A stretch of 64,000 nucleotides of DNA from Proteiniborus sp. DW1. Its GTDB lineage: Bacteria; Bacillota; Clostridia; Tissierellales; Proteiniboraceae. This document shows, piece by piece, positions 17,447-26,556 of the stretch (positions within the stretch are counted from its first letter, which is position 1; the number at the start of each line of letters is the position of its first letter). Below the pieces are notes generated by a model. It was not told where the DNA came from, searched no databases, and worked only from the letters and a program-made list of their open reading frames with translations. Both the position numbers and the translations under genes were made by a program. The stretch is from assembly GCF_900095305.1 (NCBI RefSeq), contig NZ_FMDO01000029.1:1-64000 (forward strand), written 5' to 3'.

Positions 17447-17986
17447 TTGGATGAAAGGACAATTGAATTAGTAAAAGCAGCTCAGGAAGGCAATAGATAT
17501 GAACTAGCACAGCTACTGCATGAAAGCTATACAACTGTATATAAGTACCTGCTTAAATTAACGCTAAACGAACATGAGGCACAGGATATTACTCAAGATG
17601 CTATGGTGAAAGCTATTGAAAAAATTAATTCCTATAACTACGAGCAATCTTCATTTTCTACATGGTTGATTACAATAGCAAGAAATACTTTCATCGATAG
17701 CACTAGAAAGAGGAAGCGCTTTGAGAAATATAAGGCTGAAAGTAAGATAGAAAGCCATTATAAAGCACAACTTTTATCCTTAGACGATTATTTGCAAAAT
17801 GATGAATTAATATCATATATAAGAAGACTTTCTCCTAAGCTGAAGGCTCCCATAATTTTAAAATATGGATATGATTTTTCCTATAAGGAAATTGCAAGGT
17901 ATTTAAGGATACCTATAGGAACAGTAAAGTCAAGGATTTCTAACGGAATAAAAGCTATGAGAAAGGAGTTGAAATCTTATGAATAA
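17447..17986 (+). CDS. ECF RNA polymerase sigma factor, SigY-like
   Basis: Sigma-70 family factor of 179 residues. Region 2 (about 20-90) has EAQDITQDAMVKAIEKINSY and FSTWLITIARNTFIDSTRK; region 4 (about 120-175) has YKEIARYLRIPIGTVKSRISNGIKAMRKEL. Length and neighbours match Bacillus subtilis SigY (about 178 residues), whose operon also continues with two small membrane regulators and an ABC exporter. TTG at 17447 is the start, seven nt after TAAGGAGGG. It overlaps the next gene by 8 nt. The activating signal is unknown. Confidence 0.85.
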   Translation: MDERTIELVKAAQEGNRYELAQLLHESYTTVYKYLLKLTLNEHEAQDITQDAMVKAIEKINSYNYEQSSFSTWLITIARNTFIDSTRKRKRFEKYKAESKIESHYKAQLLSLDDYLQNDELISYIRRLSPKLKAPIILKYGYDFSYKEIARYLRIPIGTVKSRISNGIKAMRKELKSYE

Positions 17987-18287
17987 CACTTCCATAGAAA
18001 ATCAAATAAAGAAAGCAATTGAAAACATTGATTCTACGCATATAAAAGAACCCGAACTAATGTATTTTGTTAATTTAGTTTCAGATGAACAACTGAAAAT
18101 TGAAAAGAAACAAAATAAGCAATTATCAATTTTTGGTGCACTAGGAGTAGGTATCATTACACTATTATTTTGCTTATACAATTTTTTCTTTTCAGCTTTT
18201 ATCGTAATGCAGGTCCTATCAATAATAGCTCCTATAATAATATTTATTATAATGAAGCTATTAGCAAGGGAGGCTAAGCTACAATGA
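17979..18287 (+). CDS. YxlC-like small membrane protein, putative anti-sigma regulator
   Basis: Protein of 102 residues: a soluble N-terminus of about 45 residues, then two predicted transmembrane helices (about 48-70 and 75-95). Size, topology and position directly after the sigma gene, with an 8-nt overlap, match YxlC, which represses SigY activity in Bacillus subtilis. Sequence similarity cannot be measured here, so the assignment rests on context and topology. The cytoplasmic N-terminus would be the sigma-binding part. Confidence 0.6.
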   Translation: MNNTSIENQIKKAIENIDSTHIKEPELMYFVNLVSDEQLKIEKKQNKQLSIFGALGVGIITLLFCLYNFFFSAFIVMQVLSIIAPIIIFIIMKLLAREAKLQ

Positions 18288-18523
18288 TAAAACCTGATTT
18301 TCCAAACAATTTACCTACTTGGCTATTGGTTATCATTATATGTTTAATAGCTGTGTTATTATTTACACAGGCCTTATGGCTTTTCAGAAGTGCTCAAAAA
18401 CGTGGTATTTTCCCTTGGCTTTGGGGGCTTTGGGGATTAATTCATTTTCCTATGCCACTAGTTTTCTTTTACTTTTTGGTAATTAGAAAGGACAAATTAA
18501 GAAATAAAGAAAGGAAGATGTAA
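18284..18523 (+). CDS. YxlD/YxlE-like small membrane protein
   Basis: Protein of 79 residues with two hydrophobic helices (about 12-36 and 45-70). The motif RSAQKRGIFPWLWGLWGLIHFPMP resembles the PLDc_N-type membrane hairpin found in YxlD and YxlE, the small proteins that keep Bacillus SigY in check. The start overlaps the previous stop (ATGA), so the operon is tightly coupled. One copy is present here where Bacillus has two. Confidence 0.6.
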   Translation: MIKPDFPNNLPTWLLVIIICLIAVLLFTQALWLFRSAQKRGIFPWLWGLWGLIHFPMPLVFFYFLVIRKDKLRNKERKM

Positions 18524-18524
18524 G

Positions 18525-19238
18525 ATGCTAAGAATAGAAAGCCTCTCGAAAACCTATAAAGGTGGAAAGAAAGCAGTAGATAAACTTAGTTTGAGAATTC
18601 ATAAAGGTGATATTTATGGATTTATAGGTCATAATGGTGCTGGAAAGACTACTACAATTAAATGTATTACTGGAATACTGGACTTTGATGAAGGTGAAAT
18701 ATTCATTGATGGAAAATCTATAAAAGACGATCCAATAGGCTGTAAAAGGCTTATAGCATATATTCCAGATAATCCTGACCTATACGATAACATGACGGGA
18801 ATACAATATTTAAATTTTATATCAGATATATTTGGCATTTCTAAAGAATCTAGAGAAAGAAATATAGAAAAGTTTTCAGATGCTTTTGAGCTTACAAAAA
18901 ACCTTGGTGATTTGATATCATCATATTCACATGGAATGAAGCAAAAGCTTGCAGTTATTTCTGCTTTAATACATGAGCCAAAGCTACTTATTTTAGATGA
19001 GCCTTTTGTAGGATTAGATCCGAAAGCCTCTCATACCTTAAAGGAATTCATGAAGGAAATGTGCCAAAGAGGGAGTGCTATATTCTTTTCTACTCATGTG
19101 TTAGAAGTAGCTGAAAAGCTTTGTAATAAAATTGCTATTATTAAAGCTGGAAAGATTATTGCTAGTGGAGAGACAGAAAAAGTTAAGGGTGATAGTTCTC
19201 TTGAACAATTGTTCTTAGAGGTGACTGATAATGAATAA
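18525..19238 (+). CDS. ABC exporter ATP-binding protein (YxlF-like)
   Basis: ATPase of 237 residues: Walker A GHNGAGKT, signature YSHGMKQK, Walker B LLILDEPFVGLD, and a switch His in STHVLEVAEKL. This is the CcmA-like drug/antibiotic exporter subclass. It starts one base after the previous stop, and its own end overlaps the permease gene by 8 nt. In the Bacillus SigY operon YxlF occupies the same place. Substrate unknown; export of a toxic or envelope-active compound is the usual guess. Confidence 0.88.
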   Translation: MLRIESLSKTYKGGKKAVDKLSLRIHKGDIYGFIGHNGAGKTTTIKCITGILDFDEGEIFIDGKSIKDDPIGCKRLIAYIPDNPDLYDNMTGIQYLNFISDIFGISKESRERNIEKFSDAFELTKNLGDLISSYSHGMKQKLAVISALIHEPKLLILDEPFVGLDPKASHTLKEFMKEMCQRGSAIFFSTHVLEVAEKLCNKIAIIKAGKIIASGETEKVKGDSSLEQLFLEVTDNE

Positions 19239-20829
19239 TGTTAAGCTGCTTCTTAAAGCAAACATCATTAATTCTTTTGGGGCAAATAAGTTCCTGAAGG
19301 AATCTTCAAAATCTGAAAAAATGAAAATGATATTATTGGCAGTAGTGATCTTGTGGGCAATTATAGCAGTTTTTGGTTCAGCTTTTGCTTACTTCAATAT
19401 GATTTCAGATGTTCTAGTACAGTTTAATGCTCTATCTATGCTTTTAGTTATTTCATTTATTAATATAAGTGTAGTATCCTTGTTCATGAGCATTTATAAA
19501 GCATCAGGATATTTATTTTCATTTAAGGATTTTGATTTGCTGATGTCCTTACCGGTAAAAACATCTGAGGTACTTATATGCAAGTTACTTTTACTATATA
19601 TTGCAAACTTTATGATAACTATTGTTATGGGACTGCCTTCACTAATAGTGTATGGTATTAGATCTTCAAGCGGAGTGACATACTATATATTTGCAATAAT
19701 CGCAATGTTTTTTATTTCTCTTTTTCCCATGATTATTGGAGCAGTATTTTCGTTTATAGTAGGTAAAATTTCCTCACGATTTAAGTCAACAAATTTAGCA
19801 ATGATAATAGGCTCATTTGCTTTAATACTTTTGATAATGATAGGCTCTAATTTTATAGGAAATGTAACTCCAGAATTTATTCAGGATATTACCGGTTTGA
19901 TGGATATAATATCAAATGCATATTTTCCTATTAAGCTTTATGTAAATGCATTAGTAAGTATAGATATTGTATCCTTAACAGGATTTATATTAACTGCAAT
20001 AGTACCTTTTTTAGCACTAGTTTATATATTTTCTAAGAGTTTTAAATCTATTAATTCAAAAATGAATGAAAGCTTTAAAGCATCTAATTATAAAATGGAA
20101 TCATTAAGAGTATCATCGCCCTTAAAATCATTATTTAAAAAAGAACTTAGTTTCTATTTTTCTTCTCATGTGTATGTTTTAAATACTGCAATGGGTATGG
20201 TAATGATGACTATATTAACTATAGGAATAGCCATATTTGGAGGAGATAAAGTAGCTCAGTTTTTAGAGTTGCCTATGATGGGAGAATTTATAGTTCCTGT
20301 AATTATGGCAATTGTATCTATGTGTGTTTGTTTAAATTGTACAACTTCTTCATCTATATCACTTGAAGGTAGGAACTTTTGGATAGTGAAGTCTTTGCCA
20401 ATTGACCCTATTGAAATTATAAAAAGCAAAATATTAGTTAATCTGACTATAATTATTCCAATTTTAATAATCAATACTTTAATTTTAGCTGTCTCACTAA
20501 GGATAATATTGATACAATACTTGTTATTTTTGGCTATCACAGTTTTATACGCTTTTTTAATTTCAATGATAGGTATAATAGTAAACTTACACTTGCCAAA
20601 GCTTGAATGGAAATCTCATGTAGAGATTGTAAAGCAAAGTGCTAGTTCAATGATTTCTATGCTGGCAGGGGCTATCTCTGTAGTTATCCCAATATTCCTA
20701 TATATTAGTCTTAAGCCTGAAAACTTCAATGTTTTCTCTGTATTAGTAGTTCTAGGATTACTGATTACAAATATAATTTTATGGATAATTATAAAAACTA
20801 AAGGTGTAAAAATATTGAACCTACTCTAA
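19231..20829 (+). CDS. Large ABC exporter permease
   Basis: Membrane protein of 532 residues with about 12 hydrophobic helices. It is far larger than Bacillus YxlG (about 260 residues), which occupies the matching position. It looks like an internally repeated ABC-2-like permease: both halves contain a cytoplasmic stretch followed by clusters of four to six helices, and FSFKDFDLLMSLPVK in the first half resembles EGRNFWIVKSLPID in the second. That would let one polypeptide form the whole channel over an ATPase dimer. The start overlaps the ATPase gene by 8 nt and its stop lies in the loop of a terminator. Confidence 0.8.
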   Translation: MNNVKLLLKANIINSFGANKFLKESSKSEKMKMILLAVVILWAIIAVFGSAFAYFNMISDVLVQFNALSMLLVISFINISVVSLFMSIYKASGYLFSFKDFDLLMSLPVKTSEVLICKLLLLYIANFMITIVMGLPSLIVYGIRSSSGVTYYIFAIIAMFFISLFPMIIGAVFSFIVGKISSRFKSTNLAMIIGSFALILLIMIGSNFIGNVTPEFIQDITGLMDIISNAYFPIKLYVNALVSIDIVSLTGFILTAIVPFLALVYIFSKSFKSINSKMNESFKASNYKMESLRVSSPLKSLFKKELSFYFSSHVYVLNTAMGMVMMTILTIGIAIFGGDKVAQFLELPMMGEFIVPVIMAIVSMCVCLNCTTSSSISLEGRNFWIVKSLPIDPIEIIKSKILVNLTIIIPILIINTLILAVSLRIILIQYLLFLAITVLYAFLISMIGIIVNLHLPKLEWKSHVEIVKQSASSMISMLAGAISVVIPIFLYISLKPENFNVFSVLVVLGLLITNIILWIIIKTKGVKILNLL

Positions 20830-20847
20830 TCTGAGTAGGTCTTAATT
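20819..20847 (+). terminator. Terminator of the sigma/exporter operon
   Basis: Stem ACCTACTC/GAGTAGGT with a six-base loop that includes the permease stop codon. The T-rich tail (CTTAATTTT) is weak. Confidence 0.65.
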
Positions 20848-20915
20848 TTATTGATTTTATTAATTTAATTTTATATAATAGGACGGTGATAGATGTAACA
20901 AAAGGAGAGATTTGA

Positions 20916-21833
20916 TTGAGAGAAAAGAAAGAAGCATTTTTTACAAGGACTTATATAGTAACGATATTAGGACTATTTAGCTGTTTTTTATGGGGAAGTG
21001 CCTTTCCTTCTGTAAAAATAGGATATGAGCTTTTTTCTGTTGATGCTTCTAATAGCTATGAAAAAATAGTCTTTGCAGGGTTTAGGTTTTTTATATCTTC
21101 AATGATGATATTCATATTCTGTTTAGTAACGAAACGACCTTTAAGAATCAACAAAGAAGATATTCCCAAAGTTGGTTTTTTAGGCATTATGCAAACTACA
21201 ATACAGTATATATTTTTCTATATTGGACTTTCCAACACTAGTGGAACAAAAGGCTCTATTCTTTCTGCAACTACTACATTTTTTAGTGTGCTATTAGCTC
21301 ATTTTTTCTATAAGGAAGATAAACTGAGCGTCAAAAGGATTAGTGGAGTCATATTAGGATTTTTAGGAGTCACGATTGTTAACTTAGGTGGTAGTGGATT
21401 TCAGGGTGGTTTTAATCTTACAGGAGATGGATTTATTATAATCTCTAGTTTAGTAGGTGCTTTAGCAGGTATATATACTAAAAAAGTGGCAAAGAACATA
21501 TCTCCCTTTGCAGTATCAGGATATCAATTGTTTATAGGATCTATATTTTTAATAATTGTAGGCATTCTTGGTGGTGGAGAAAATATAGATTTTACATTAA
21601 AAGGTATGATGCTACTTCTATATCTTGGTTTTATATCAGCGGCAGCATTTTCACTATGGACTATTCTGCTAAAGTACAATAGTGTAGGAAGAATTTCAAT
21701 CTATAAGTTTTCTGTGCCGTTATTTGGTGTATTACTTTCATATATTTTCTTAGGAGAAAGACTACTAGGGATTAATATAGTATTAGGAATTGTGCTTGTC
21801 TCATCAGGAATAATAATGATAAACAAAGAATAA
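20916..21833 (+). CDS. EamA/DMT family transporter
   Basis: Membrane transporter of 305 residues with ten predicted helices in two EamA repeats (about 15-150 and 170-300). The first repeat begins CFLWGSAFPSVKIGYELF, a typical EamA opening. Such proteins export or import amino acids, sugars or other metabolites; the substrate is not predictable. TTG at 20916 is chosen, seven nt after AAAGGAGAG. It stands alone between two terminators. Confidence 0.88.
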   Translation: MREKKEAFFTRTYIVTILGLFSCFLWGSAFPSVKIGYELFSVDASNSYEKIVFAGFRFFISSMMIFIFCLVTKRPLRINKEDIPKVGFLGIMQTTIQYIFFYIGLSNTSGTKGSILSATTTFFSVLLAHFFYKEDKLSVKRISGVILGFLGVTIVNLGGSGFQGGFNLTGDGFIIISSLVGALAGIYTKKVAKNISPFAVSGYQLFIGSIFLIIVGILGGGENIDFTLKGMMLLLYLGFISAAAFSLWTILLKYNSVGRISIYKFSVPLFGVLLSYIFLGERLLGINIVLGIVLVSSGIIMINKE

Positions 21834-21851
21834 TAAGTTGTTTTATATAAG

Positions 21852-21894
21852 AAGGGAATAAATTTTACGAAAAATAAAACTTATTCCCTTTTTT
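21852..21894 (+). terminator. Terminator after the DMT gene
   Basis: Ten-base-pair AAGGGAATAA/TTATTCCCTT stem with further inner pairing (TTTTA/TAAAA) and a six-T tail. Confidence 0.9.
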
Positions 21895-21980
21895 ACATTT
21901 TCTAGTCAATTATGTAGAAAGCAAATAAGGATTGACTAATGGAATAGGGGTTAATATAATACCCATACTAGTTGGTTTTG

Positions 21981-22592
21981 TTAAGGCTTACTAACAAACT
22001 TATTATCTTTAATATAGAACCTCCAAGGAAAATCCTTTGCTTCCTCAGCATAATCTATTCCTATCCTTGTAGTTTCTACTATATGAAACTTTTCCTCTAC
22101 TCCAGTACATATATATAGTCGGTCTTTAGTCAAATCTTCACCATTCATTTCCCTTGTAATTCCAAAGGCATTACAGAGCTTTCCAGGACCATTTGTAAGA
22201 CCTATTATCTGTGTCTTTTTTAACTGGTCAAGAGGCTTCTTAAATCTATTTAATGACATTACTTCTAAACCTTTAACAGGTTCCAATGCTCTTATAAGAA
22301 CTGCTTGGGCTATATCCTTTTCTGCTGCTACTACATTAAAGCAGTTGTACATTCCGTATATCATATATACATACGCATGCCCTTCTTCTCCATACATGGT
22401 TTCTACTCTGGGAGTTCTTTTTCCATTATAGGTATGGGATCCCTTATCATTAAATCCCATATATGCTTCAGTCTCAACTATTTTTCCTACTAATTGTTCC
22501 TTATAATTGTGAAATACTAGGTATTTACCTAATAGATCTTTTGCAAGAACTAAAGCAGTTTTTCTATAAAAGCTTCTTTCTAGTTTTTCCAT
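21981..22592 (-). CDS. DNA-3-methyladenine glycosylase (MPG/AAG family)
   Basis: Base-excision repair enzyme that removes alkylated purines, 203 residues. Family phrases are clear: LLGKYLVF, the catalytic-Glu segment KIVETEAYMGFNDKGSHTYNGKRTPR, GHAYVYMIYGMYNCFNVV and GPGKLCNAFGI. It is the single-domain, eukaryote-type AAG fold found in many Firmicutes. A GAAAGGAATG site precedes the ATG. No repair genes are directly next to it, although endonuclease IV, which would act after it, is encoded at 61850. The 219 nt to the next gene contain that gene's promoter. Confidence 0.93.
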   Translation of the reverse strand: MEKLERSFYRKTALVLAKDLLGKYLVFHNYKEQLVGKIVETEAYMGFNDKGSHTYNGKRTPRVETMYGEEGHAYVYMIYGMYNCFNVVAAEKDIAQAVLIRALEPVKGLEVMSLNRFKKPLDQLKKTQIIGLTNGPGKLCNAFGITREMNGEDLTKDRLYICTGVEEKFHIVETTRIGIDYAEEAKDFPWRFYIKDNKFVSKP

Positions 22593-22752
22593 AGATTCAT
22601 TCCTTTCTAGACTATTTTAGTATGTATTAGGTTGCTTATAAAGCTATTATTTGTGGTTTCATATACAAAATATTAGTCAATATTATGTACTTAGTGATAT
22701 AATTGAAATCAGTAGCTATTTAATACATTAAGATATTTAGTTTTATTATAGT

Positions 22753-22782
22753 TTGACTTAGTTTTTATAATAGTATTATAAT
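22753..22782 (+). promoter_or_regulatory. Sigma-A-like promoter of the fRMsr gene
   Basis: TTGACT (22753-22758), 18-nt spacer, TATAAT (22777-22782), about 30 nt before the start codon. Confidence 0.75.
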
Positions 22783-22811
22783 ACATAAATCGAATAAATG
22801 GGGAGAGTTTT

Positions 22812-23309
22812 ATGATTAAACTAGAGGGAATTGAAAAAATGAACGACAAACAAAAACTGGAATATTTACTTTTATGTTTAGAAGGACAGTTAAGTTCTGA
22901 AAGTGATCCTTTGGCAAATGTTTCTAATGCCTCAGCATTGATATATGCAATTATAGATAGACTTAACTGGGCTGGTTTCTACTTCATGAGAGGAGAAGAA
23001 CTAGTTTTGGGACCTTTCCAAGGGCTACCAGCTTGTAACAGAATAAAGCTAAATACAGGAGTGTGTGGTGCAGCAGCAACCACTAGGAAAATTCAGCTAG
23101 TACCTAATGTACATGATTTCCCGGGACATATAGCATGTGATTCTGCATCCAATTCAGAGCTTGTAGTACCAATTATAAAAAATAACAAAGTATATGGTGT
23201 ACTTGACTTAGATAGCCCAGAGTTTGAAAGGTTTACAGAGCTTGAAGTAAAATATTTTGAGAGATTTGTTGAAAAATTAAATCAATATATTGATTGGGAT
23301 AGGATATAA
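22812..23309 (+). CDS. GAF-domain free methionine-(R)-sulfoxide reductase
   Basis: Single GAF domain of 165 residues that reduces free methionine-R-sulfoxide, an oxidative repair function. The three cysteines needed by this family are present: Cys in LPACNR, Cys in TGVCGAA and Cys in HIACDS. The surrounding phrases WAGFYF, LVLGPFQG and VYGVLDLDSP also match the fRMsr (YtsP/MsrC) type. GGGAGAG lies just before the ATG; an internal ATG at 22839 is less likely. It converges on the helicase gene with a shared terminator between them. Confidence 0.9.
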   Translation: MIKLEGIEKMNDKQKLEYLLLCLEGQLSSESDPLANVSNASALIYAIIDRLNWAGFYFMRGEELVLGPFQGLPACNRIKLNTGVCGAAATTRKIQLVPNVHDFPGHIACDSASNSELVVPIIKNNKVYGVLDLDSPEFERFTELEVKYFERFVEKLNQYIDWDRI

Positions 23310-23395
23310 AATATCTGTTGTTTTAAAGGAAAAGAAGAATATTTTTGAGACACTTTAATTCCTTTCATGAAAGTTTCTGTACAGTTTTGTATAGT

Positions 23396-23436
23396 CGAAA
23401 AACCCAATGTTGTAAACAACAACATTGGGTTTTTCG
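23396..23436. terminator. Bidirectional terminator between fRMsr and helicase genes
   Basis: Perfect 18-bp stem CGAAAAACCCAATGTTGT and its complement around a five-base loop. A-run and T-run lie inside the arms, so it can serve both converging genes. Confidence 0.92.
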
Positions 23437-23494
23437 CTAAGGCTTAAGATGATGGCTAAAAAGCCCTTTTCTGTAAGCCCATATTTTAAACCAT

Positions 23495-25105
23495 TTACTT
23501 TCTATTGGCCTTCTCTATACTAATTTTCTTACCTTTTATTCTAAATCCTTTTGTTGACAACACTTCTTTGACATATTCTAAAGGTATATCCACAAAAGAA
23601 AACTTATCAAATATATCTATGGCACCAATTTTCTTTCCTGGCAGGCTAGTCTTTGAAGCAATGGCTTCTACAATATGTCTAGGTTGAATTCTATCTCTAC
23701 TTCCCATATTGATAAATAGCCTTGCCATACCTTTTTCGGCACCAGTTTCTTTAAAATCCAGTTCATCAATATCAGAAAACTCGCTCTTGCCATTGTCAGT
23801 TATTATTGATTTCAATAATGCTGCTGCTACATCTATTGTTGTTACATAATTCTCCTGAATACCTACGTGTAGCTCCTCAAGTATTTTTTCAACATAGATT
23901 ACATATTTGGAAAGATTATTTTTTTCTAAGCTAGTTTTAATGTCTTTTATTACATTATTAACCTTACTTTCCTCTATATCAGATAGAGAGGGAGGACTCA
24001 TAAGTGTAATTTTAGATTTTGTGTATCTTTGAATGTCCTTAAGCCTATAAAATTCTCTACCCGATACAAATGTAAAGGCTCTTCCTGTTCTTCCCGCTCT
24101 ACCAGTTCTACCTATTCTATGAACATAATATTCTTCATCATTTGGAATGTCGTAATTGAAAACAGCTTCAACATCATCTACATCAATTCCACGTGCAGCC
24201 ACATCAGTAGCTACTAATATTTCAATTGCTCCATTCCTAAATCTAGACATTACCCTATCACGTTGTGACTGCTTCATATCTCCATGGAGAGCCTCTGCCA
24301 TATAGCCACTTGATTGAAGCCCAGAGGTGAGTTCATCGACACGCTTTTTAGTATTACAGAACACAAGTGCTAACTTGATTCCTTCTTTGTCAATAATTCT
24401 TGAAAGAACTTCTAATTTTGCTGACTCTCTAACTTCTAGATAATATTGTTCAATTCTAGGGACCGTAAGCTCCTTATGAATTGCTTTGACTAGAACAGCA
24501 TTCCTTAGATACTTAGAAGTCAAGTCCATAATTTCCTTAGACATAGTAGCAGAAAATAGAACTGTTTGTCTATTGGTGGGTACTTTTTCTAAGATCTCAT
24601 CTATGTCTTCCCTAAAGCCCATATTTAGCATTTCATCTGCTTCATCTAATACCACCAGTTTTAGCTCAGATAATTTAATAGTCCTTCTTCTCATATGGTC
24701 CATCAATCTTCCAGGAGTTCCTATAATTATCTGAGGTCGTTTTTTAAGTGCAGCGATCTGACGCTCAATTGGCTGACCACCGTATACAGGAAGAATTCTA
24801 ATTCCTTTTTTGTATTTAGATACATTTTTTAGTTCCTCTGAAATTTGTATAGCAAGCTCTCTTGTCGGAGACAAGATTAGAGCCTGTATACTTTCATTTC
24901 TAGGGTCCACCATTTCTATTGCCGGTATACCAAAAGCACATGTTTTTCCAGTACCAGTTTGTGCCTGTCCTATTATATCCTTTCCATCCATTATATAAGG
25001 TATGGATTGAGATTGGATTGGAGTTGCTTCCTCAAAGCCCATTTCAGCAACTGCTTTTTCTATCTCCAAAGATAGATTTAATTCATTAAATGTTAAATTT
25101 TTCAT
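23495..25105 (-). CDS. DEAD-box ATP-dependent RNA helicase with DbpA-type RNA-binding domain
   Basis: RNA helicase of 536 residues. Motif I AQTGTGKT is at 48-55, then PTRELA, GTPGRL, DEAD, SAT, and HRIGRTGRAG in the second RecA domain. The C-terminus (about 455-530) matches the DbpA RNA-binding domain (ARLFINMGSRD through GKKISIEK), which in DbpA-like proteins targets ribosomal RNA during 50S assembly. Between the cores and that domain lies a helical segment as in CsdA/CshA proteins. It is expressed alone from the minus strand. The likely role is ribosome biogenesis or cold adaptation; the exact orthologue is uncertain, so no symbol is given. Confidence 0.92.
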   Translation of the reverse strand: MKNLTFNELNLSLEIEKAVAEMGFEEATPIQSQSIPYIMDGKDIIGQAQTGTGKTCAFGIPAIEMVDPRNESIQALILSPTRELAIQISEELKNVSKYKKGIRILPVYGGQPIERQIAALKKRPQIIIGTPGRLMDHMRRRTIKLSELKLVVLDEADEMLNMGFREDIDEILEKVPTNRQTVLFSATMSKEIMDLTSKYLRNAVLVKAIHKELTVPRIEQYYLEVRESAKLEVLSRIIDKEGIKLALVFCNTKKRVDELTSGLQSSGYMAEALHGDMKQSQRDRVMSRFRNGAIEILVATDVAARGIDVDDVEAVFNYDIPNDEEYYVHRIGRTGRAGRTGRAFTFVSGREFYRLKDIQRYTKSKITLMSPPSLSDIEESKVNNVIKDIKTSLEKNNLSKYVIYVEKILEELHVGIQENYVTTIDVAAALLKSIITDNGKSEFSDIDELDFKETGAEKGMARLFINMGSRDRIQPRHIVEAIASKTSLPGKKIGAIDIFDKFSFVDIPLEYVKEVLSTKGFRIKGKKISIEKANRK

Positions 25106-25316
25106 AATACCTTTTCCTTCTCTATATATTTTTTATAGTAGTATAAACAAAAATTATATTAAATTATGTAAGTATTCATTATTTTATCAAATTTCCTGTT
25201 TAAACCATTCTAATTATAAGGGATTTTATATGTAATAGCAACTAAAATTATTAGATTTAGAATTATTACATTTATATTTTTACCCATAAAGATTTCATAT
25301 ATGCAGAATATATGTA

Positions 25317-25325
25317 TGATATAAT
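25317..25325 (+). promoter_or_regulatory. Extended -10 promoter upstream of first mnmA
   Basis: TGATATAAT, an extended -10 element with an exact TATAAT, lies about 50 nt before the gene; no good -35 is visible. The remaining 25106-25316 interval is AT-rich and holds nothing else I recognise. Confidence 0.55.
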
Positions 25326-25378
25326 ATAGTTAGTTAAATTAGAATATTTTGATCTTATAAATATTGAAAGGTGGTCCA

Positions 25379-26467
25379 ATGGAGATAAGTAAGCAAAAAG
25401 TAGCAGTAGGCTTAAGTGGTGGAGTAGACAGTACAGTAGCAGCCTATTTGCTAAAAAAACAAGGATATGAAGTTATTGGAACAACTATGCTTCTTTTTGA
25501 TGCTTATGATGAGGAAGGGAGAGCTATAGAACCACAATTTATTAAAGATGCTAGAGCCATAGCTAAGGTTCTAGATATTCCTCATTATATAATTGATTTA
25601 AGACAAGAATTTGATACTATGGTAAAGAAGGAATTTATTAATGAATATATTGCTGGAAAAACTCCTAATCCTTGTGTTACCTGTAATAAAAGGATTAAGT
25701 ATGGGAAATTTATCGAAGCAGCTAATGAACTAGGGGCTTACTATATAGCAACAGGTCATTATGCAAATATAGTATATGATGAAGTCTTGAAAAGGTATCG
25801 CATATATTCTGGTCAAGCGGGAAGAAAAGACCAAGCATACGTACTTCATTCACTTACTCAGGAACAGCTAAAGCACGTAATATTACCCATCGGTGTATTT
25901 AAGTCAAAGAGTGAAGTAAGGAAGCTAGCAAATAGTATAGATGCAAATATTGCCAAGAAATCGGACAGCATGGGAGTATGCTTTATACCAGATGGTGATT
26001 ATGGAAAACATATAAAAAATGAAAGACCTGAGATGGTAAAGAAGGGATACTTTGTAGATAAACATGGGAATATTATAGGTGAGCATAAAGGAATAGTCCA
26101 CTATACAATAGGACAAAGAAGAGGTTTAGGTCAGTATTTTAATAAGCCAATGTTTGTAGTAGATATAGATCCAGAGAATAATGCAGTTGTTCTCGGAGAT
26201 GATGAAGATACTTATTCTAAAGGGTTAGTTGGGAAGGATGCAAATTTTACTCTATTCGATGAATTAGAAGGAACCATAGAAGCTGAGGCAAAGGTCTGCC
26301 AATGGGGTTGGCTTTTACCAGCTACTATTACAGGTTTAGGAAATGGTAGAATAAATGTGACTTTTCATAAGAAAGAAAGAGCAATTGCTCCAGGTCAATC
26401 TGTAGTATTTTACAAGGGAAATGAAATCATTGGTGGAGCTAGGATAGAGTCGGTAATAAGAGACTAA
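25379..26467 (+). CDS. mnmA: tRNA 2-thiouridine synthase MnmA, CxxC form (paralogue 1)
   Basis: ATP-PPi-loop thiolase that installs s2U at position 34 of Glu, Gln and Lys tRNAs; 362 residues. The PP-loop SGGVDS is at 13-18. Catalytic-region cysteines are C99 and C102 (PNPCVTCNKR) and C201 (DSMGVCF). The first motif is CxxC, not the DxxC of the second MnmA at 30538. Three cysteines in these places fit the [4Fe-4S]-type site proposed for some MnmA proteins; this is inference. I place the start at ATG 25379, five nt after AAAGGTGG; an in-frame TTG at 25364 precedes that site. Confidence 0.88.
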   Translation: MEISKQKVAVGLSGGVDSTVAAYLLKKQGYEVIGTTMLLFDAYDEEGRAIEPQFIKDARAIAKVLDIPHYIIDLRQEFDTMVKKEFINEYIAGKTPNPCVTCNKRIKYGKFIEAANELGAYYIATGHYANIVYDEVLKRYRIYSGQAGRKDQAYVLHSLTQEQLKHVILPIGVFKSKSEVRKLANSIDANIAKKSDSMGVCFIPDGDYGKHIKNERPEMVKKGYFVDKHGNIIGEHKGIVHYTIGQRRGLGQYFNKPMFVVDIDPENNAVVLGDDEDTYSKGLVGKDANFTLFDELEGTIEAEAKVCQWGWLLPATITGLGNGRINVTFHKKERAIAPGQSVVFYKGNEIIGGARIESVIRD

Positions 26468-26556
26468 TGAATTGTTAGTTAACTTATTCAAATGAGGGTA
26501 TAAAGTGTGATATACTAAAAATGTTGTATTTTCTTATAAAGATAGAGGTGGTTGTG

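Noticed and set aside
26468-26556. CtsR operator before the clpE-like gene
   Set aside because: No tandem GGTCAAA-like heptamers are present in this interval.
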